Origin: Hofstenia miamia
Lineage: Eukaryota; Xenacoelomorpha; Acoela
DNA length: 64,000 nt
NCBI GenBank assembly: GCA_004352715.1
Contig: SCFE01000001.1
Location: 1,971,948 to 2,035,947, forward strand
Direction: 5' to 3'
Part shown: positions 12,743-27,789 of the stretch, in pieces
Position numbering within the stretch: the stretch's first letter is position 1
How the letters are laid out: each line of letters begins with the position of its first letter
The notes under the pieces: generated by a model
Seen by the model: only the letters and a program-made list of their open reading frames with translations
Told to the model about the DNA's origin: nothing
Databases searched by the model: none
Position numbers and translations under genes: made by a program

Positions 12743-14246
12743 AATTATAATTATACATAGCGTATTTGTCTTTGAAGAAAAGAATATCGACATATTTGTA
12801 TATAAATTAGGTTACGACTTTTTTTAATGATTTTGATGAATATGTGTGCATAATACATGAGCTGATTGTGATTACCAAGACAAATATAATCTCTATGATT
12901 ATAAGAATATAATGATTTCATTGAGGATAATGATTAAATAGTAATAAAGAAATTCTGTCACTATAATATGAACACCATAAACAACTCTGTTTTGTTTGAT
13001 TTTCTTGTAATGTCTCTTTACGTGGGTGACAAATTTTAGGCAAGTTTCACTTAATTGGTAAAATGAAATACAAAGCGCGTTTCTTATTACAAAGCGGAAT
13101 GGTTATTTCAGCGATGTTAATGAGCCAGTAATGTTTATTTTGCAACGCCACGGTGTACGATGATGTAATCGCAAGCAATTATTCTTAAGTAATCTAGCCA
13201 AACGAGGTAACACGACTTACCTTTCAAAGTGCCTACTTAGACAATCAACCTATCTATCAGGACGTAATTAAGTACACAAAGTGTTTATGTTATCAAAACG
13301 GCAGTTTGAAGTGCGCACAAGGAGGCCAAATTTGCAGATGCTCATTTGACATGATTGTTCTTGATTGCCAAATTACACAAATATAAGTGACTCTACATTA
13401 TTGTAGTTGCTCTTCAGACTTAGAGGCGCTATATTCGACACTCAAAATTATAAGTACAACTGAGAAGTTAATAAACTGTTATGAATAGAACCCGAAAATG
13501 GACTTAATGGCGCATGCTAATTGACTGAGTGTTAATGAATTCACACTATTTTAGCGTTTTTAAAACCATTTACATTCTTAGACAATTTTCTCAAATTTGA
13601 TTTTTAAAATTTAATATTTTGATGTCTAAGCAAGTGTAGTGAAATAAATATAAGGTTTTTCGGAAGCATTCAGTTCCGTAAGAATTTTTTATCCCAGTTC
13701 TATATGTCTGGGACTTGCGAATAAATATAGTGGAACTAGAACTAATATGGGGCTGGGGGGATCACAAGTAAATGTACTCGAATCGCGCACAAAATTTTTT
13801 GTTAATAATATTGCTAATTTTTAACAAATTGGATAATGTAATGAGATTGCAGCTAAAGTTGTAGGATCGCTTAAGCATTAATACCAATATATTATCAAGT
13901 TAGTCATCACTACAAAGATTCTTTCCTATTTCATAATATATTATTACATATATTTATTCTACAAGATTACATTTACCTCAATAAAAGGAGCAATTTTGTT
14001 TTTAGAATCGACAAAAACATCTTCGAATAAAATTTAAACTATCACTATTCACGATCAAATGAATATATCTAAAATCAAAAACACCACAGAATATACTAAT
14101 GCCCTTTTTCACTTGTTCCAAAATAGTACTTGGTCACGAACTTTTTGTACGGTGTATGATACATGGTTTATCTTAGCCATGGGCTTTAGATCTTATTATT
14201 AACTGCAGATTTGGTATTGGAGTTTTCATTGACAAATTGTTAATAC
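12743..14246. other. Intergenic DNA, nothing recognised
   Basis: AT-rich, no exon-like frames, tRNA-like or repeat structure that I can support. Confidence 0.5.
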
Positions 14247-14480
14247 CAGTGGCGCACATAAGGAGGACATGTGGAATTTCCCCCTTCAGGTTTTCAAAAT
14301 GGATTTTGTCTGACTAAATCAAGAAAATTTCGATAAAATAATTGAAAAATTTAATATATAAGATCGTAAATACATATCTAGTGTCTATTTTCTCAGCAAT
14401 TTCAAAAATTTCTTAGGGGCTTCGCCCCGTCATTGGTCATGACTAATGTGTTCCCGTCAGAAAATCCTGTGTACGCCTCG
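14247..14480. mobile_element. Probable hAT-type MITE
   Basis: It starts cagtggcgcacataagg and ends cctgtgtacgcctcg, whose complement is similar to the start. Its composition (cttaggggcttcgccccgtc, cccgtcagaaaatcctgtg) matches the MITE at 22956-23178, which has a clear 8-bp target duplication. Its own duplication is not evident. Confidence 0.5.
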
Positions 14481-14919
14481 GCTTTCATGTCAATCGAACT
14501 CGGTGTTAACTTTTAGCACAAATGCTTACCATTATATGTAGCATACATTTACTAATGGATATTTCCATATCCAGAGATTTGCAAATTTCTAATCGTTTGT
14601 ACAAAATTGGTCGAAAATATCCACAAAGCTGTTCGTAATTTTAAATTTAAGCCAGGTTATATTATTATTATATTTAAAAAAGTTTTCTACAGTTCAACCG
14701 ACAATGTTTTGAGCAATCCAGAGTTTCAAATGATCCAACAATCTAGGTGACTACTATTTAAATTTCCTTATCAAATCAAAGTCATACCAAATTTAATGAA
14801 ATAACAAATTAAATACATAATGTAATGAAATGTTTACTGCAAAGGAAGTCGATCCGACTATTACTTACAATTCGTACATGTTGGGAATTTTATTACTTTA
14901 CAATTCTTTTAAAAACAAC

Positions 14920-15725
14920 AGTCTATAAGTGGATTCAGCAATTCAAAGAAGGAAGAAAAAACCTTGGAGACGGCCTAGCTCTTGAAGATCAGTGACCTCA
15001 ATAAATAATGACAATATCGAAGCTTTTTAAAATTACATTTGACAAAGATCAGCGAATAACTATCATTCTGACGGCTTTGTCACTAGATATTTATTATGGC
15101 AAATTCAACTCTTCACTAATATTTGGGACGGTACAAGCCTTCTACACGATAAGTGGATAATGAACAGTTTCTTGCAAAATTTATTACGGGAAGTGAAACT
15201 TCGATTTACCAGAATTCAATGTAAGCAATGAATCACTCGTGAATCTTCAAGACTCTTTAAGCTCAAGTCTCAAAAGTCTACTCCAAAATCACAGTAGCCG
15301 TTTTTTGGAGTTCAGAGGGTGTGATCTTGATAGATTCCATTGAAAATCAAAAAACAGTAACAAACAGAAGTTTAACTTGCTGAAGTTTTGCGAAAACTTA
15401 AGGACGTCTTGATTAAAAAACGGAAGGGGAAACTTCATGGTGGAGTCATTTTTCAGATTTGCAATGTATCAGCGCATTCTTTGAGGATTGAACAAGATGT
15501 TCTTTGGGAAATTCGATGGGAAGGGGTTCCTCATCCATCATATAATCCCTATTTGACTATCGGATTTCTTTCTTTTCCCAGAACTTAGGAAATCCTTAAA
15601 GGTAGCCATTTTAATGACACAGAAGAACTAAACACTGTGCACCTATCTGGCGACAAAAAGGTCCTCCAGAATTTTACAAAAATGGTCTTTGAACCTGAAA
15701 ATATCAACTTGATAGTTTTTTAATG
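14920..15725 (+). pseudogene. Mariner transposase fossil, plus strand
   Basis: Short stretches in different frames read as a mariner transposase: KWIQQFKEGR near 14930, FWSSEGVILIDSIE near 15310, KKRKGKLHGGVIFQ near 15420, then WEGVPHPSYNPYL near 15520 and LKGSHFNDTEEL near 15600. The HPSYNPDL-like block is the region before the third catalytic Asp, but the DF that should follow is degraded. Multiple stops and frameshifts show it is dead. It differs from both mariner-A and mariner-B in this window. Confidence 0.8.
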
Positions 15726-18700
15726 TGAATGGCAGCTATGTGGGTAAACAATTTTAAGTGTATATGCTATTTGTGTAAAATATATACATTTATGAAAAAT
15801 TCTTCGAACTTTTTGATACATCCTCGTATTACAGAAATGCATTTAGTAAAATTTTAAATGAAAAAAATATCTTAAGTTGGCCAAATTTCAAGTTGCGATT
15901 TCTGACTATAATCCAACTTTTTTCAGTTGTGTTTTGCACTCGCCAAATTATCATAGTTATAGGGAAAGACTACTAATATAATACAAAAACAGCAAAAAAA
16001 TTTAATTTCCATAAGTTGTGAAGTATAACAATGTACTATATTAAAATATATTTGAAACCCGAACAGATATCACTCTTTGCGTTGTTTATGTAATTTGCAC
16101 AATTTTACAATGTGATTTTAGGTATATTTTCTCAAGGTTTGTAAATGGAAAATGAGAATTCCATGCCTGGATGCCACAAACATTGCGTAAATTTTTACTC
16201 AGTATCTATGACATTCGACATCCGGAAAAAACTTTCTGGAAAATTTGTGTATATTCTAAATATTTGGTGTGGTTTGGGGGAATTGTATATTTAGACAGTT
16301 GCAACAGTTTGTTGCAGGGAGCAGTCATTAATATATATATGGACATTGATATCACACAATTCTTAGCTATTGTTCTTGAAAGAAATTGTCCAAAATATTG
16401 AAAAATTCCTTTCATAGAAGGTAACATCAAAGCATTGTCAAAATATTAGTTAATATCAATTAAACATCATACCCAAAATATCATCTTTAGTTTATGTGTC
16501 ATACAACAAGTTTGCTGTTCTTCATCATTTTGTCGTTTTTTATTCTTATGGAATTTAATGTTGAAGCAATAGTTGCACTAGTTAAATGAAAAATTCTTAT
16601 TACCATATACTACTTGTTCGCCGTGGTTTTAAATTATCATTTTTCTTGTAATGTAAATGGGAAAAATTGGGACATTTACTCTTTTAGAATTATAATCAAC
16701 TAAGAGTCACTGAGGCAGTGAGAAATGTCATTGCCAATCTTAGCGACAATAAGTTTCCCTTAGGGGAGGCTAATTGTAGAGTGGTAAAGTAATCGACAGG
16801 TGTTTGTGAGCACTATTCAACAAAATAATTGAATTTAGCATGCAAAGTTTGCTATTTGTCTACATTTTCAAAAAGTTGTACATAACGTAGTAGTTTTAGA
16901 AATATTGATATGTAAATTTTGAAGAAATCCCATTACATCGGCAAAATCTATGTGAAAATCAATAATGTAATGGGACTTCTACAACAAAACTCGCCAATAC
17001 ATTTGATTCGTAACTTCTATTACCTGACAAATATTAGTTGATTAGTTGATATAACTCGCTTTCACTAATCCAGAACAGATTATTTCAAAGGTAGGAGAGG
17101 ACCGGTGCGGTCAGAACAGGGTGCGAGTAGACGTGGCTTACGAGCGGACATCAAGCTGGATTTATCTGAAAAACAATACTCATGCGGGCTATCGGCATAG
17201 ATAACAAAACGATAACAAAATCAACTGCTAGCTTAAGTGTGGGCAACAATTTTTTAGCTACTCTTTCAAAACAGTACCTATAATTTAAATAATTTCCACT
17301 TATCTTAACAATTTGCTTTGCAGATTGAATTCAACAAGTATTCCCTGCTCTTAATTTTATATTTATTTTATTATTTCTTCATACACTTTCTATTTTTGTA
17401 GTACTTTGGTCCGATTTTTGAGAACATACTTATTACTGCTGCCCACGTTAAATCAAATGTGGGTTGAGGAACAGGTTGGGTTGATTTTCGAATTAATCTA
17501 TGTACTGGCTCAGAAAATTAAAGTCTTAATAAGGAGCAGATCTGAGATGAAATTCAGGGGCAAGAACTTGGAAAATAGAAGGTCTACAAAAACTGACATG
17601 CATTTTCCTTATAACATTAAGTCATTCTTATAAATGTGTAATATGGTGATAACAACAATGTATTATAAGAATACAAAAAAAAATTGCAACTTCTCAGTTG
17701 TTAGCAGTCTCAACTCAAGAGGTAGATGTTTATAACGTTAGACATTCATAGAATAACGCCTCTTAATTTTGGAAACAATGTACATTAACGCAATGACCTT
17801 CCCAAAAATGCAGCTCACTAGTAACATTATGTAATCTTAATACGTTAGCAAAAAAGTTGCTGTAGTAGTAAATCACTTTTTAAGCAACATTTCTTATCAT
17901 CTGCTCTGATAACTTAAGTATATAATACAAGGAATCAGTGATAAATTAACATTGCAATCAAAATTTCTTTTGGAAGACTTTATCCTAAGCAGTGACATAT
18001 CACATTCTGGCATGCTAATGTTCAATTGGTAGTACTCCTCAACATCATATTTCTTCTGATTCAAGTCATGATCAATACCAAGCTTAGATTAACACATGGG
18101 AATATTGCTGAATATTCTTTTGAAATCAAAATCTGATATCTAAGTAATCACTATCATACAAGTCTCTGACAAATCAATATCAGGAGATTCTAAGTACTTG
18201 TCGAAAATAATTGTGCTTCCAAGAGTACAAGACAACAAAAGTAAGGAAAACATCTTGAGGCAGATATCACTTCAATGTGAGGTCATTTTACCAGTCTTTT
18301 CTCCAATTGGTCAATCTTTGAATATTTCTGGAAGTACACAACGAGGTTTTAAGCATACACAGTTCTGATAGTCATTGACGATGCCATTTCTTAAACAGGT
18401 AAAATTTTTTATATGGCTAAAGCCCAATGGGGCTTCCCTCACCACCATCTGCAAGTGAACATTGGCTAGATAAAGTTAGTCAAGCAGAAGTGACAACCTT
18501 CGCTGATATTGGAGAAGCAAAACTACGTGATATAGACATAAACAAAAATGTTCAAGCAAGCAACAGTTAGAACATCGACTGAAGGTTTATCATGACAATC
18601 ATTAACGCTCGTATTTGACTAAATTCCCATGGAAATTCTTGCAGGAAATTTATCTTCTTTTACTTGACATTCATATAAATTGTGAAAGATTTGTTGTGCA

Positions 18701-18945
18701 AAAATTATCTATATGGGTTTGACTGCAATGTTTCCCATTCATTTTGCTTATTCTCAAAAGAGCTTCTTCTTTTTTAATGCTTAGCTAAAAGTATTGAAAA
18801 ATTAAACTTACTTAACACCAATAGGTCTAATGACACAAAAAATTAATAACGGATTGCAAATTGCTCGGTTATAAATTTTAATATTTTGTTTGGTGTACAG
18901 AGTGGCTAAGAAGCCTCCAAATTTTCAATTATTGCTATACAAGAA

Positions 18946-19010
<65 letters not shown>

Positions 19011-20126
19011 GGTCATACTACAACAGTTAAGCTTTTCAGTGAATCCCTTGCAATTACATTTCTTTATTTTTAGTTCCCAAAAGCTCTCCCGTTAAACCTT
19101 TCTAATTTATTACAAGGGTTACACAGGGAATTAATTGAAAAATTTGAAATAAAAATCAATGCTTTCCTTAGATGAAGATTCGTATGAAATCAATACGGTC
19201 TGGTTATGCAAGAGTAATCCACATCGTTGCTCGTTTATTTGATACATTCATCAAAATTGCATAAGTTTATTTGATACATTCATCAAAATTGCATAACTTT
19301 TTTTGTCAGAATTTTTCCTAATGTTGCTAGCACTCTTGAACATGAACCACCTTGATTATGAAAGTAAGTAAATATATATAAGAAAGAAAATATTGATTAG
19401 TAAAAATTTGTGTACATATTTTGCTAAAGTACTAAAACTATGGCTGTAATTTTGTCATAATTTTTTGAACCAATCTAACTTATTTCAAACAGATTTCGCA
19501 AAAAAAACCGACTACACCTAATCCAAACGGAAGTTTTCAAAATCTGTTCCAATTCATCCTAACCTAGCCCAATAATGGTAGTTTTAAGATTTCTTCAAGA
19601 AAATCGAATTTAATTTTTAAATTTACATTTTTGAGCCTTGATATACTAAAGCATTTTATTTCTTGAGGAATTCATGATACATTTTAAAGTTAACAGTATT
19701 GCAAAACTTTGGTAAGTAAATACTAAAGATGAAATTGCTTTCCATTTGTAATTGTAATCTAATACTAACTATTAAATTGTTTTCAATTTTTAATGTTGGC
19801 GCCTAACAAATTATTGGAAAATACAATTGCTATATTGCAAAATTTGTTTCCGATTGTTTCAAAATCCGTTCTACAAATTACTTGCAGCTTTCAATTGGGT
19901 ATTTATTTTGTTAAATATAAAAAATCACTTTATTAAATTGCTATTATATGTATGCAATAACGTACATTTCACAGTCGTTCACCATATTTTACATAGTGGC
20001 CACTATGGCCATAATGTGGACGAAATATATAATATGGTCATTTTATGGATGGATAACCAATTTCGCCTTGCCATGTATGGCTATTCCATAAAAGCACCCC
20101 TAATTTACATTTATCTATTTTCATAT

Positions 20127-20184
<58 letters not shown>

Positions 20185-21254
20185 GTATGTGTGTGTAATA
20201 AAATATATTGTGCATGTGTACGTTATTATGATATATTTAGTTGTAAGTACTTCTAGGTGGGTTTCTTTAGTTCTAAATTGTATTTTATCTCTCAAATGTA
20301 AACACATCAAATCATTGAGCATATAATCTACCAACGCCCATTTATTAACCACAAAGTCCAACAGATTCAAAGAAATAATGCATAAGTTTCACAATGTAAC
20401 AGAAATGTAAACACATGTTTCTACGAACTTCTTGATTGCAGCATTCACATGGAAAAGAAAATATACTAATCAAAATTTCGAATAATATTTATTTAACATA
20501 ATCAATGTAACCATTTTGTTTTTGAAGTGTTTACGCAATAGCACTCCATAAATGGATCAATTCCCCTCTCAACCATTTAACTGATCTCAAATGTTCACTA
20601 TTTATTTAGCATTGATATTCCTACAAACAAACAAATGGGAAAAGAGAGTCTTGCTGACACCTACTGGTAAGCAAACCTGAAAAGCATTCTAAAAAGCGCT
20701 TGAAGAACACGCCATACATAATGGTATGGGTATGTTAACAAAGTTTAGCATAAATTGGATCGCTTTGTACATTGAAATTTTTTTCTACCATAAAGTGTTT
20801 TTTAAAACAATTCAATTTAAAGACCACATTACATAATCGTTTGCAAGAGAGAGATTTTATAAATTCAATCAACCAAGACTATAATTTGATATTATTGTTA
20901 CTGATTAGGGGCACAGGCAAATGCTACAAATTATAATACTACGTTTGCCCTAAAACAGCTGTTACATTTGATTTAAAGCATAATAACTTTGAAGGAAAAA
21001 TCGTCAATATTGTTATCTTTGCTTAATCTTTGAAATTTCGTCTACCTTCTAAGGCCATTTTAGAACCTTTTCCTATTTTGTTTTCAATAAATATATGCTT
21101 CCAGTATGTTTTATGGTGCTAATTGATTCATTTAGATGATTTGCAGCCATCCAGAACGGCGGTAACAACTGTAAGTAATTTAAGGAGTTGTGAAAGTTGC
21201 TTATTCTCTTATAAATTCTGAGGAGAAGAGGATGAGGAATTCAGGAGATATAAT

Positions 21255-21296
<42 letters not shown>

Positions 21297-22955
21297 CATT
21301 TCAACCTAACAAACGAAACCAGGTTAATGAATATTTGTGTTATAAATTACTAACAGTGAGTTATCCCCCCTAAGCTTATGCAAATATTATTAAGGCTAGC
21401 TAACACACCTATGTGCCCAATGGTTCAGGCAGTGAGGGGATTTTCGAACTTTTAAATGCTCTTGCTTTCATTAGGAAACACTTCTTAGCCCTTGATAATC
21501 CCAAGCAGAAGGCTTAGGCCCAATCTCTGCCCAGCCCAAATCCGGTCCAACCCACTAAATTCAAATTCGGCAAGTTTTTATTATTATTTTAAGAAATTGT
21601 CTACAATTTAGCGGTTTGCTAAACCGAATTTAGGTGTTAGAAACTTTTTAATAAAATCTGCACAATGAAATTGAAAACATTAAGGGGAGTTTTTCAAGAG
21701 TATAGCATACAAATGTAGAATTTCAAAACGCTTACAAAATTATATACCATTCACTACAGCTGTAATCTATTTTTTCAATTTCAACCCATCTTTTCCAATA
21801 GCTCAGCGCAGATCCATCTCTGACTTCAACTCCTGTTAATAGAAGAATGCACACGCCTGAGGATCATTCTATGTTAAGGCTGCGCTGTCACAAAGTATCT
21901 TTAGTTACATTTTGTAATTTGCCATAATTTGACATTAATACCTTATTTCTCTATTTTTTTATTAGCATTGCTATATAATTCACCAAATTTCACTACAAGT
22001 TAACAAATATAGAAAACGTGTTCAAATTATTTTCAGTAGCAAAATATAATAATTTCATAAACATTTCATTCAAAATCGCTCTATATCTAATTGCTAGTTT
22101 CGCTTAAGTAGTGCATTAAATTGCCTTTGTCATAAACTACGGACTCACAGGGATATGCAATTTTTAGTTGAAACTCTGCAAATAGACGTTTTTAGTTCAG
22201 TAAATTAATCGATTTTTGAATTTTACACAAAATATTATAGACAACTTTTGGCAATAATTGGAATGAAAATAATAGATCAAAAATCATGATAGATTAACTA
22301 GTTTGGTATTAATAATAACGAATATATAAATCATAAATATCTTTCAAAAAATGTTATCATTGTGAAGTTAATAGTGCTTCATATTTCTGTTAGCAGTAAG
22401 AAGTTGTTCCAGAAAAACAAAAGTTAAATGTTGCCAGTAATCATAATCACCAGCATAGATACTTATGTAAACGCTCTGATCACATTTTAATTTGCTTAGG
22501 TTTGACATCACAAGTTGAGGTTACTGATAGAAGATCACAATGGTGTGAAAAAAGGTTAGTGTTAAACCTTCCATATACAAAAAACATTGATTTCGGCTGT
22601 GGAATAATATTTTTGGGTCATCAAACTGTGAAGTACACTCAAAAGTCTTTTCTGTACTAATTTATTAGACAGGACAATAATGCTGCTTGATTCGGGACTT
22701 GATTATATACCTATATCAGGAAGATTCTCAATTGCCAATGCTCTTGAGATCATTTTAAGTGACTCTCAGTTAATTGGCAACTATTGACAATTTTCCTTCT
22801 TACGCAATATTTTAGTCAATTCTTTCAACGTGTTCAATGGATTAATCAATTTTCAATTATTTCAATAATTGCAATATCAATCAAATATTTTCTACACCTG
22901 CAGACATAGAGTAGAACCAATACTTAATATATAAATGCACTATGACTGTTATAGG
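15726..22955. other. Long intergenic stretch with TA microsatellites
   Basis: No supported gene. Contains (TA)n at 18949-19010 and 21259-21294, a compound TA/CA/TG tract at 20122-20196, and a 32-bp direct duplication at 19233-19296. Open frames over the TA tracts are low-complexity artefacts. Confidence 0.6.
19233..19296. repeat. 32-bp tandem duplication
   Basis: Two identical adjacent 32-base units beginning gtttatttgatacattcatc. No function is apparent. Confidence 0.9.
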
Positions 22956-23178
22956 CAGGGGCGTACGCACGATTTTCTGCCAGAGGGGATATCTCCGTCG
23001 GGATCACGTGAATAATCTAAAGCCGGGCAAAGTCCCCGAATTTTTTCGAAAATATTGATACATTCGACCCTAAAAAAAGCATTTCACCATTTTAGTTCTT
23101 ATTTTTTTAATTTTTTACCAAATTTTTTTATTTAACCTATCATAATCAATTATGAAAATCTGATGAGTGAGGCCACTG
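22956..23178. mobile_element. hAT-type MITE with perfect 8-bp target duplication
   Basis: A 223-bp element starting caggggcgtacgcacg and ending ggccactg (complement cagtggcc). It is flanked on both sides by the identical 8 bases gttatagg (22948-22955 and 23179-23186), the target duplication length of hAT transposases. No coding frame, so it must have been mobilised in trans. Confidence 0.85.
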
Positions 23179-23852
23179 GTTATAGGCAAACATTCCATGA
23201 GCAATTGAAGCCTCTCTCCTCTGTTAATTTTCATTAAAATTGATTTAATTTATACTTAGATATACTCTTTGTTGGTTAATTATCACAATTGCAATATATA
23301 ATGATATATATTTATATAATTTTTGCATGATGATATAATTGTACACCATTGTATATAATTGCATCGTAATAGTCTAAGATATCGGCCTTATATCTAAAAA
23401 ATTTCAAAGTAAAGTTTAGTATATCATGTCTTTTGTCATCGTTAATTAGTTAAATAAAAGAAATAATTGAAATTCATTTCTTACCACAGTACAATAATAT
23501 AATAAAATCTAATTACTATTTTTAAAAATATAATAAAAATATATAATAATGTGGAAATTAGTATAATATTAAAAGAAAACATATCGTAGTTATATATAAT
23601 TACATCCTTAACATAACATTTTGGTAATTTATAGTAGTCAAGCTTAGAATTATTTAATATAATTCTATAAAATGTATCGGTTAATCAAATCTTAGATTGC
23701 AAAACATTTGAAGAAACTGAAAAAATGTGTTATACTACATGAAAACAAAAGATAGAGTGAAAGTCTTAAACAATAAACTACATTTTATTCGAAAATTTTA
23801 AGTTATCAACATATTTACTTTGTTTCTTACTGAAGCTAGTTGATTAAACATA
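23179..23852. other. AT-rich intergenic DNA
   Basis: Nothing recognised between the hAT-type MITE and the Tc1-type relic. Confidence 0.5.
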
Positions 23853-24703
23853 CAGTACTGGAAATATGTATTCGACCACCTTGATATTTTGAATAAATAA
23901 TGAAGATTCATTTTATAGAGTGTGCCTAAGAATATAACTAAGTGTTACTTTGATTGAGAAAGGAAAATCTGTATATCTAATAACATAAAATATGTAGAAT
24001 AACAATTTGCTATTAATTTTTTATAAAAATTAGAAAACTTGTATTGGAAAAATGTATTCGGCCACCTGAAAAAATTGAAAAAATTTTTAACAAATGGGCA
24101 AATCCGAAAAAAGTAAATTGAAAATAAGATACATAAATTATAAATTGATGCAATACAAGCATTTAGCAACAAAATTGTCTCTTCTAATATTTTGTAGAGT
24201 GTCCCTTTGAGTGAATAACAGCTTCAAGGCGATCAGGGATTGAAGCAAAAAGTCTTTCAATAAAGCTGTTGGAAACTACATAAAATTTTTTTTATTGCGC
24301 TCCACAGCTTGTCTTCAGTGTGAAGAGTATGCTGTCCAATTCGATATTTGACCTCTTTCCACATATTTTCCCAACTCACCCGGCGTAATCTTTGCTTTGA
24401 GGTTAAGAATGGCTTTCTGGGTGCAGACTGACAAATGCTCGGCCAATGATTTTTTTACAGATTCTTTGATTTTGTCTGCAGTGGCCGAATACTTTTTTCA
24501 AGAAAAGATTAGCTAGCTAGAAGCATTGTACTATTTCTCCTTGAGATTTATAGTAAATATTGATAATTATGTCTCAACATTGATGAATTCCTCTTTCTGC
24601 AACACCAAATCTAATTAAAAAATAACTATGACATTCTTGGCGTCCATTTCCTAGAAATATTTATGACAAATCATGGGTGGCCGAATTCTTTTTTCCAGGA
24701 CTG
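23853..24703 (-). mobile_element. Tc1-type transposon relic with doubled (IR/DR-like) terminal repeats
   Basis: It starts cagtactggaaatatg and ends with the inverted form ttccaggactg, with TA on both sides (23851-23852 and 24704-24705). A gtattcggccacc-type motif occurs twice at the left (near 23868 and 24053) and twice inverted at the right (near 24483 and 24677), about 185-195 bp apart, the IR/DR layout known from Sleeping Beauty-type Tc1 elements. On the minus strand the C-terminus of a Tc1 transposase remains: MWKEVKYRIGQHTLHTEDKL and SIPDRLEAVIHSKGHSTKY followed by a stop. The catalytic core is deleted. Confidence 0.82.
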
Positions 24704-27508
24704 TATTTGCTATATACCACAGATTAATAGAGATTTCTTCTTGATTTATTGAAAAATTATCTATTAACTTCGAAAAATTAAAATTTATTGTTACATTGCT
24801 CTCTATTGTTAAAAGCTACAAACCACGTAATCCTTTTTGTAGTATGGATGATCTTACTCTGAAAGATTGTACTTATATCTTTTGAGTAATAATTGTTTAG
24901 CGCGGGTCCAATGGCAATCGCCCCTCGTCCCTCATAAAGCCGGTACTGTTGGTGTTTAATACAAAAAATACTATTGAACTATCGCTGAAATCCGTCAGAT
25001 AGCAATGTATAAACACTTCAAATCATTATTAGCTATTTTTTAAGTTTAAAGACCGAATCTTATGGTAATCGTAAAATCTTAAAGACTTTTCATACATGTA
25101 TTTTAAGATGTCCAACCATCAAATTGTAGCAGAAATAAAATTTATATCTGGAGAATATCTGAAGATTATCGGCATATTTGGTTTCTTAAATTTCACATTA
25201 TCACATTTAATCTATTAAATAGATTTATTTCAACTTGTAAACAATATTAATCTTTTCAATATTAAGCTTAATACTTATACTGATAAAACTTCTTAACACC
25301 AAATCCCAAAACAAATCGAAATGAGATCGTTATCTTTTGCATAAATTAAATCACTTAAGAGAAATAAATACAGATTAACAATATTTTATTAAGAAAAACT
25401 TCGTTTTTTATGAATGCACTTATAACTTTTTCAATAATAACTTATACCTCAGTAAGTAACAAATTTATTTTTAAACCAATCAAAAATTTGAACAAAGTAA
25501 TGAAAATAGGAAAAATTTGGTTGCTTAGTGTAGGTTCTTTGCCAAAATATTCGTTTTCCATATCTGACTTACCATGTATTGCTAAAAAAATATAGAATTC
25601 TAAGAAAAAGTATGCTTATTATACACGCCATACATGTTATAGTGCATTTCTTCCTTGGTTTTTAAAAATCTTTCTTTAAACTATTATTATAAATAAAGAA
25701 TATTTCTAATTTAGTACTTAGAATTCCCATCCTGATAACTTAGACTTACTAAATCCTCAAAAGATTACTGGCTTTGGGTTCCACAAACCTTACCTGTATT
25801 TCTAAGTCCTGTTTGAAGCCGGGAGCTCGGACTTTATAATATTTCATACGAAAAATACGATACCATACAAATAACAAAATTCACTTATACTATTAATAAA
25901 AACCAATTTACGATATAAGCCAGTTAATTAATTGACTCATAAGCAATTTCTAGTTATTGTATTGAAACATCCAGCGACACTAAAGCGTTTTCTACCTATA
26001 CATTGTTTGACGGAATGTTGCGAATCCAGCAGTCAATAATAAAGTATTAATAATAAAGATTTAAAAAAATATTACTACCTAACTACCTAAATGTGGGTGT
26101 GAAATGTTTTTGTTTTAAACTTACCTTAACTGAACTTATTTTATTTTTAGAATTACTTGATGCCTGCAGCTAAATTAAATGTTCTTGGCTATAAATTACT
26201 GCTAGTATTTACTAATGACATAAAAATCTGTGAAAATCAAAGTAATTAGTTAGAACATCAAAGAACACAAACTTATTTATTTCTCACACATACTGTAGCT
26301 GTACAATTCTTTTAACTGTGAGTGTAGAACTAATTACTTTGCGGTGTGTACTCAAAATATAAAAAACAAATACCCGCGGTTTCAAAAAACGATAGCTTTA
26401 ATGTACAAGGTACTGAATTTATCAATTACTAAAGAATGATAAAGAATGATTTTTAAACGTATGAAGTGTATACGTATTAAGCTCAAATTACGACAATTTA
26501 GCTTTTGAAAATACATCTGCTATGATTTTCTTACCACTGAAAAGGACTAAGATTTCTAACATACTACGTCCATTGACAAGTTTGTCATTCATGCAAAATC
26601 CAATCCAATATAGGGATCAAATCTTTCCAAATCTTCTTCAATATCACAGATACATTGTACGCAATAATCAGATTTGGCATAATACAAAGACATTTCATGA
26701 ATCAAATCAGAAGAAATATCTAAACTCTAATTAGCTAATTTATTCCTAAAATGCAACCTGGTTATTTATTTACTCACCCTGATTACTATACACGAGCGAA
26801 GAATAATACAAAAGGTAGTGCTACTGAGCTTGCAACTCAGAATATCTTAAAATTAGAGAACTTTTCCAGCTAAACATCACCAGCAACGTCAAGTTGAGAG
26901 GACAGAAGAACTCATAAAACAAATAGTAATAAATATATAAATTTGATTTCGAATCACTATTATAATTTGAAAGTCCCTTAAAATCCCCAAAATTTCTTAA
27001 CATCTCATGCGATACCTATATTCAATGGACAAATCTGACACATAACTAACATCCTCCTATGAAACGAATGTGTACTGAATTTTTAATTTCACGATTGTGA
27101 ATCAAATTTATGTTTAATAAACAGACGTTCATTTTTAAATTGGAATGAAATCTAGTTGAATATAATGAATATATTAATTATTTTGTGTAAATTATTCTTG
27201 AAATTTTTTATTGCAACGTTATTTTCACGGGAATAAAGGCAAACGTTTTGCAGAATAAATATACTTTATTTCTGAAATTGCATAATTTTTTGGAAAAATT
27301 AAACACTCTATCATTTGAATTTTGAAATGCAAATTTTTAAATGTTTTTCAATTAGTTTAGCATCAAAGAATATCGAGCAGTTCCGAGAAATTAAACAAGG
27401 AACAAACATAGTTAATATTTTAAAATTTAAATGTTAAACAAGTAAAGATTATATCAATATATTGTTGCTTTCTTTTAATATCTGTAAATTATTTGAATAT
27501 ATTTTTGA

Positions 27509-27548
<40 letters not shown>

Positions 27549-27750
27549 CTGCATCATGTACATATATGTATATATCGATTATAAGCACATACTGGTGATC
27601 TCAAGGCAGGGCAAGACAGTACAGTAATAAAATATATTTAGCTATATACTCCTAGCTCTAGCATATACTTCTAATATGTTTATTTAAAAGTTCTCAAAGA
27701 ATGCAAATAAATAAATGTATTTCTAAAGCGCAAATATACACATACGCAAG

Positions 27751-27789
<39 letters not shown>
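24704..27789. other. Intergenic DNA with two (TA)n tracts
   Basis: No supported gene. (TA)n at 27514-27545 and 27753-27785. Confidence 0.55.

Noticed and set aside
18420-18580. Short frame MGLPSPPSASEHWL resembling a Penelope or LINE reverse-transcriptase MGLP motif
   Set aside because: Only a few residues match, no flanking reverse-transcriptase blocks appear in any frame, and the stop follows soon.
19827-20370. Overlapping 110-123 aa frames on both strands
   Set aside because: They are extended by a TA/CA microsatellite (YIYIY runs), and the non-repeat parts show no motif or splice context.
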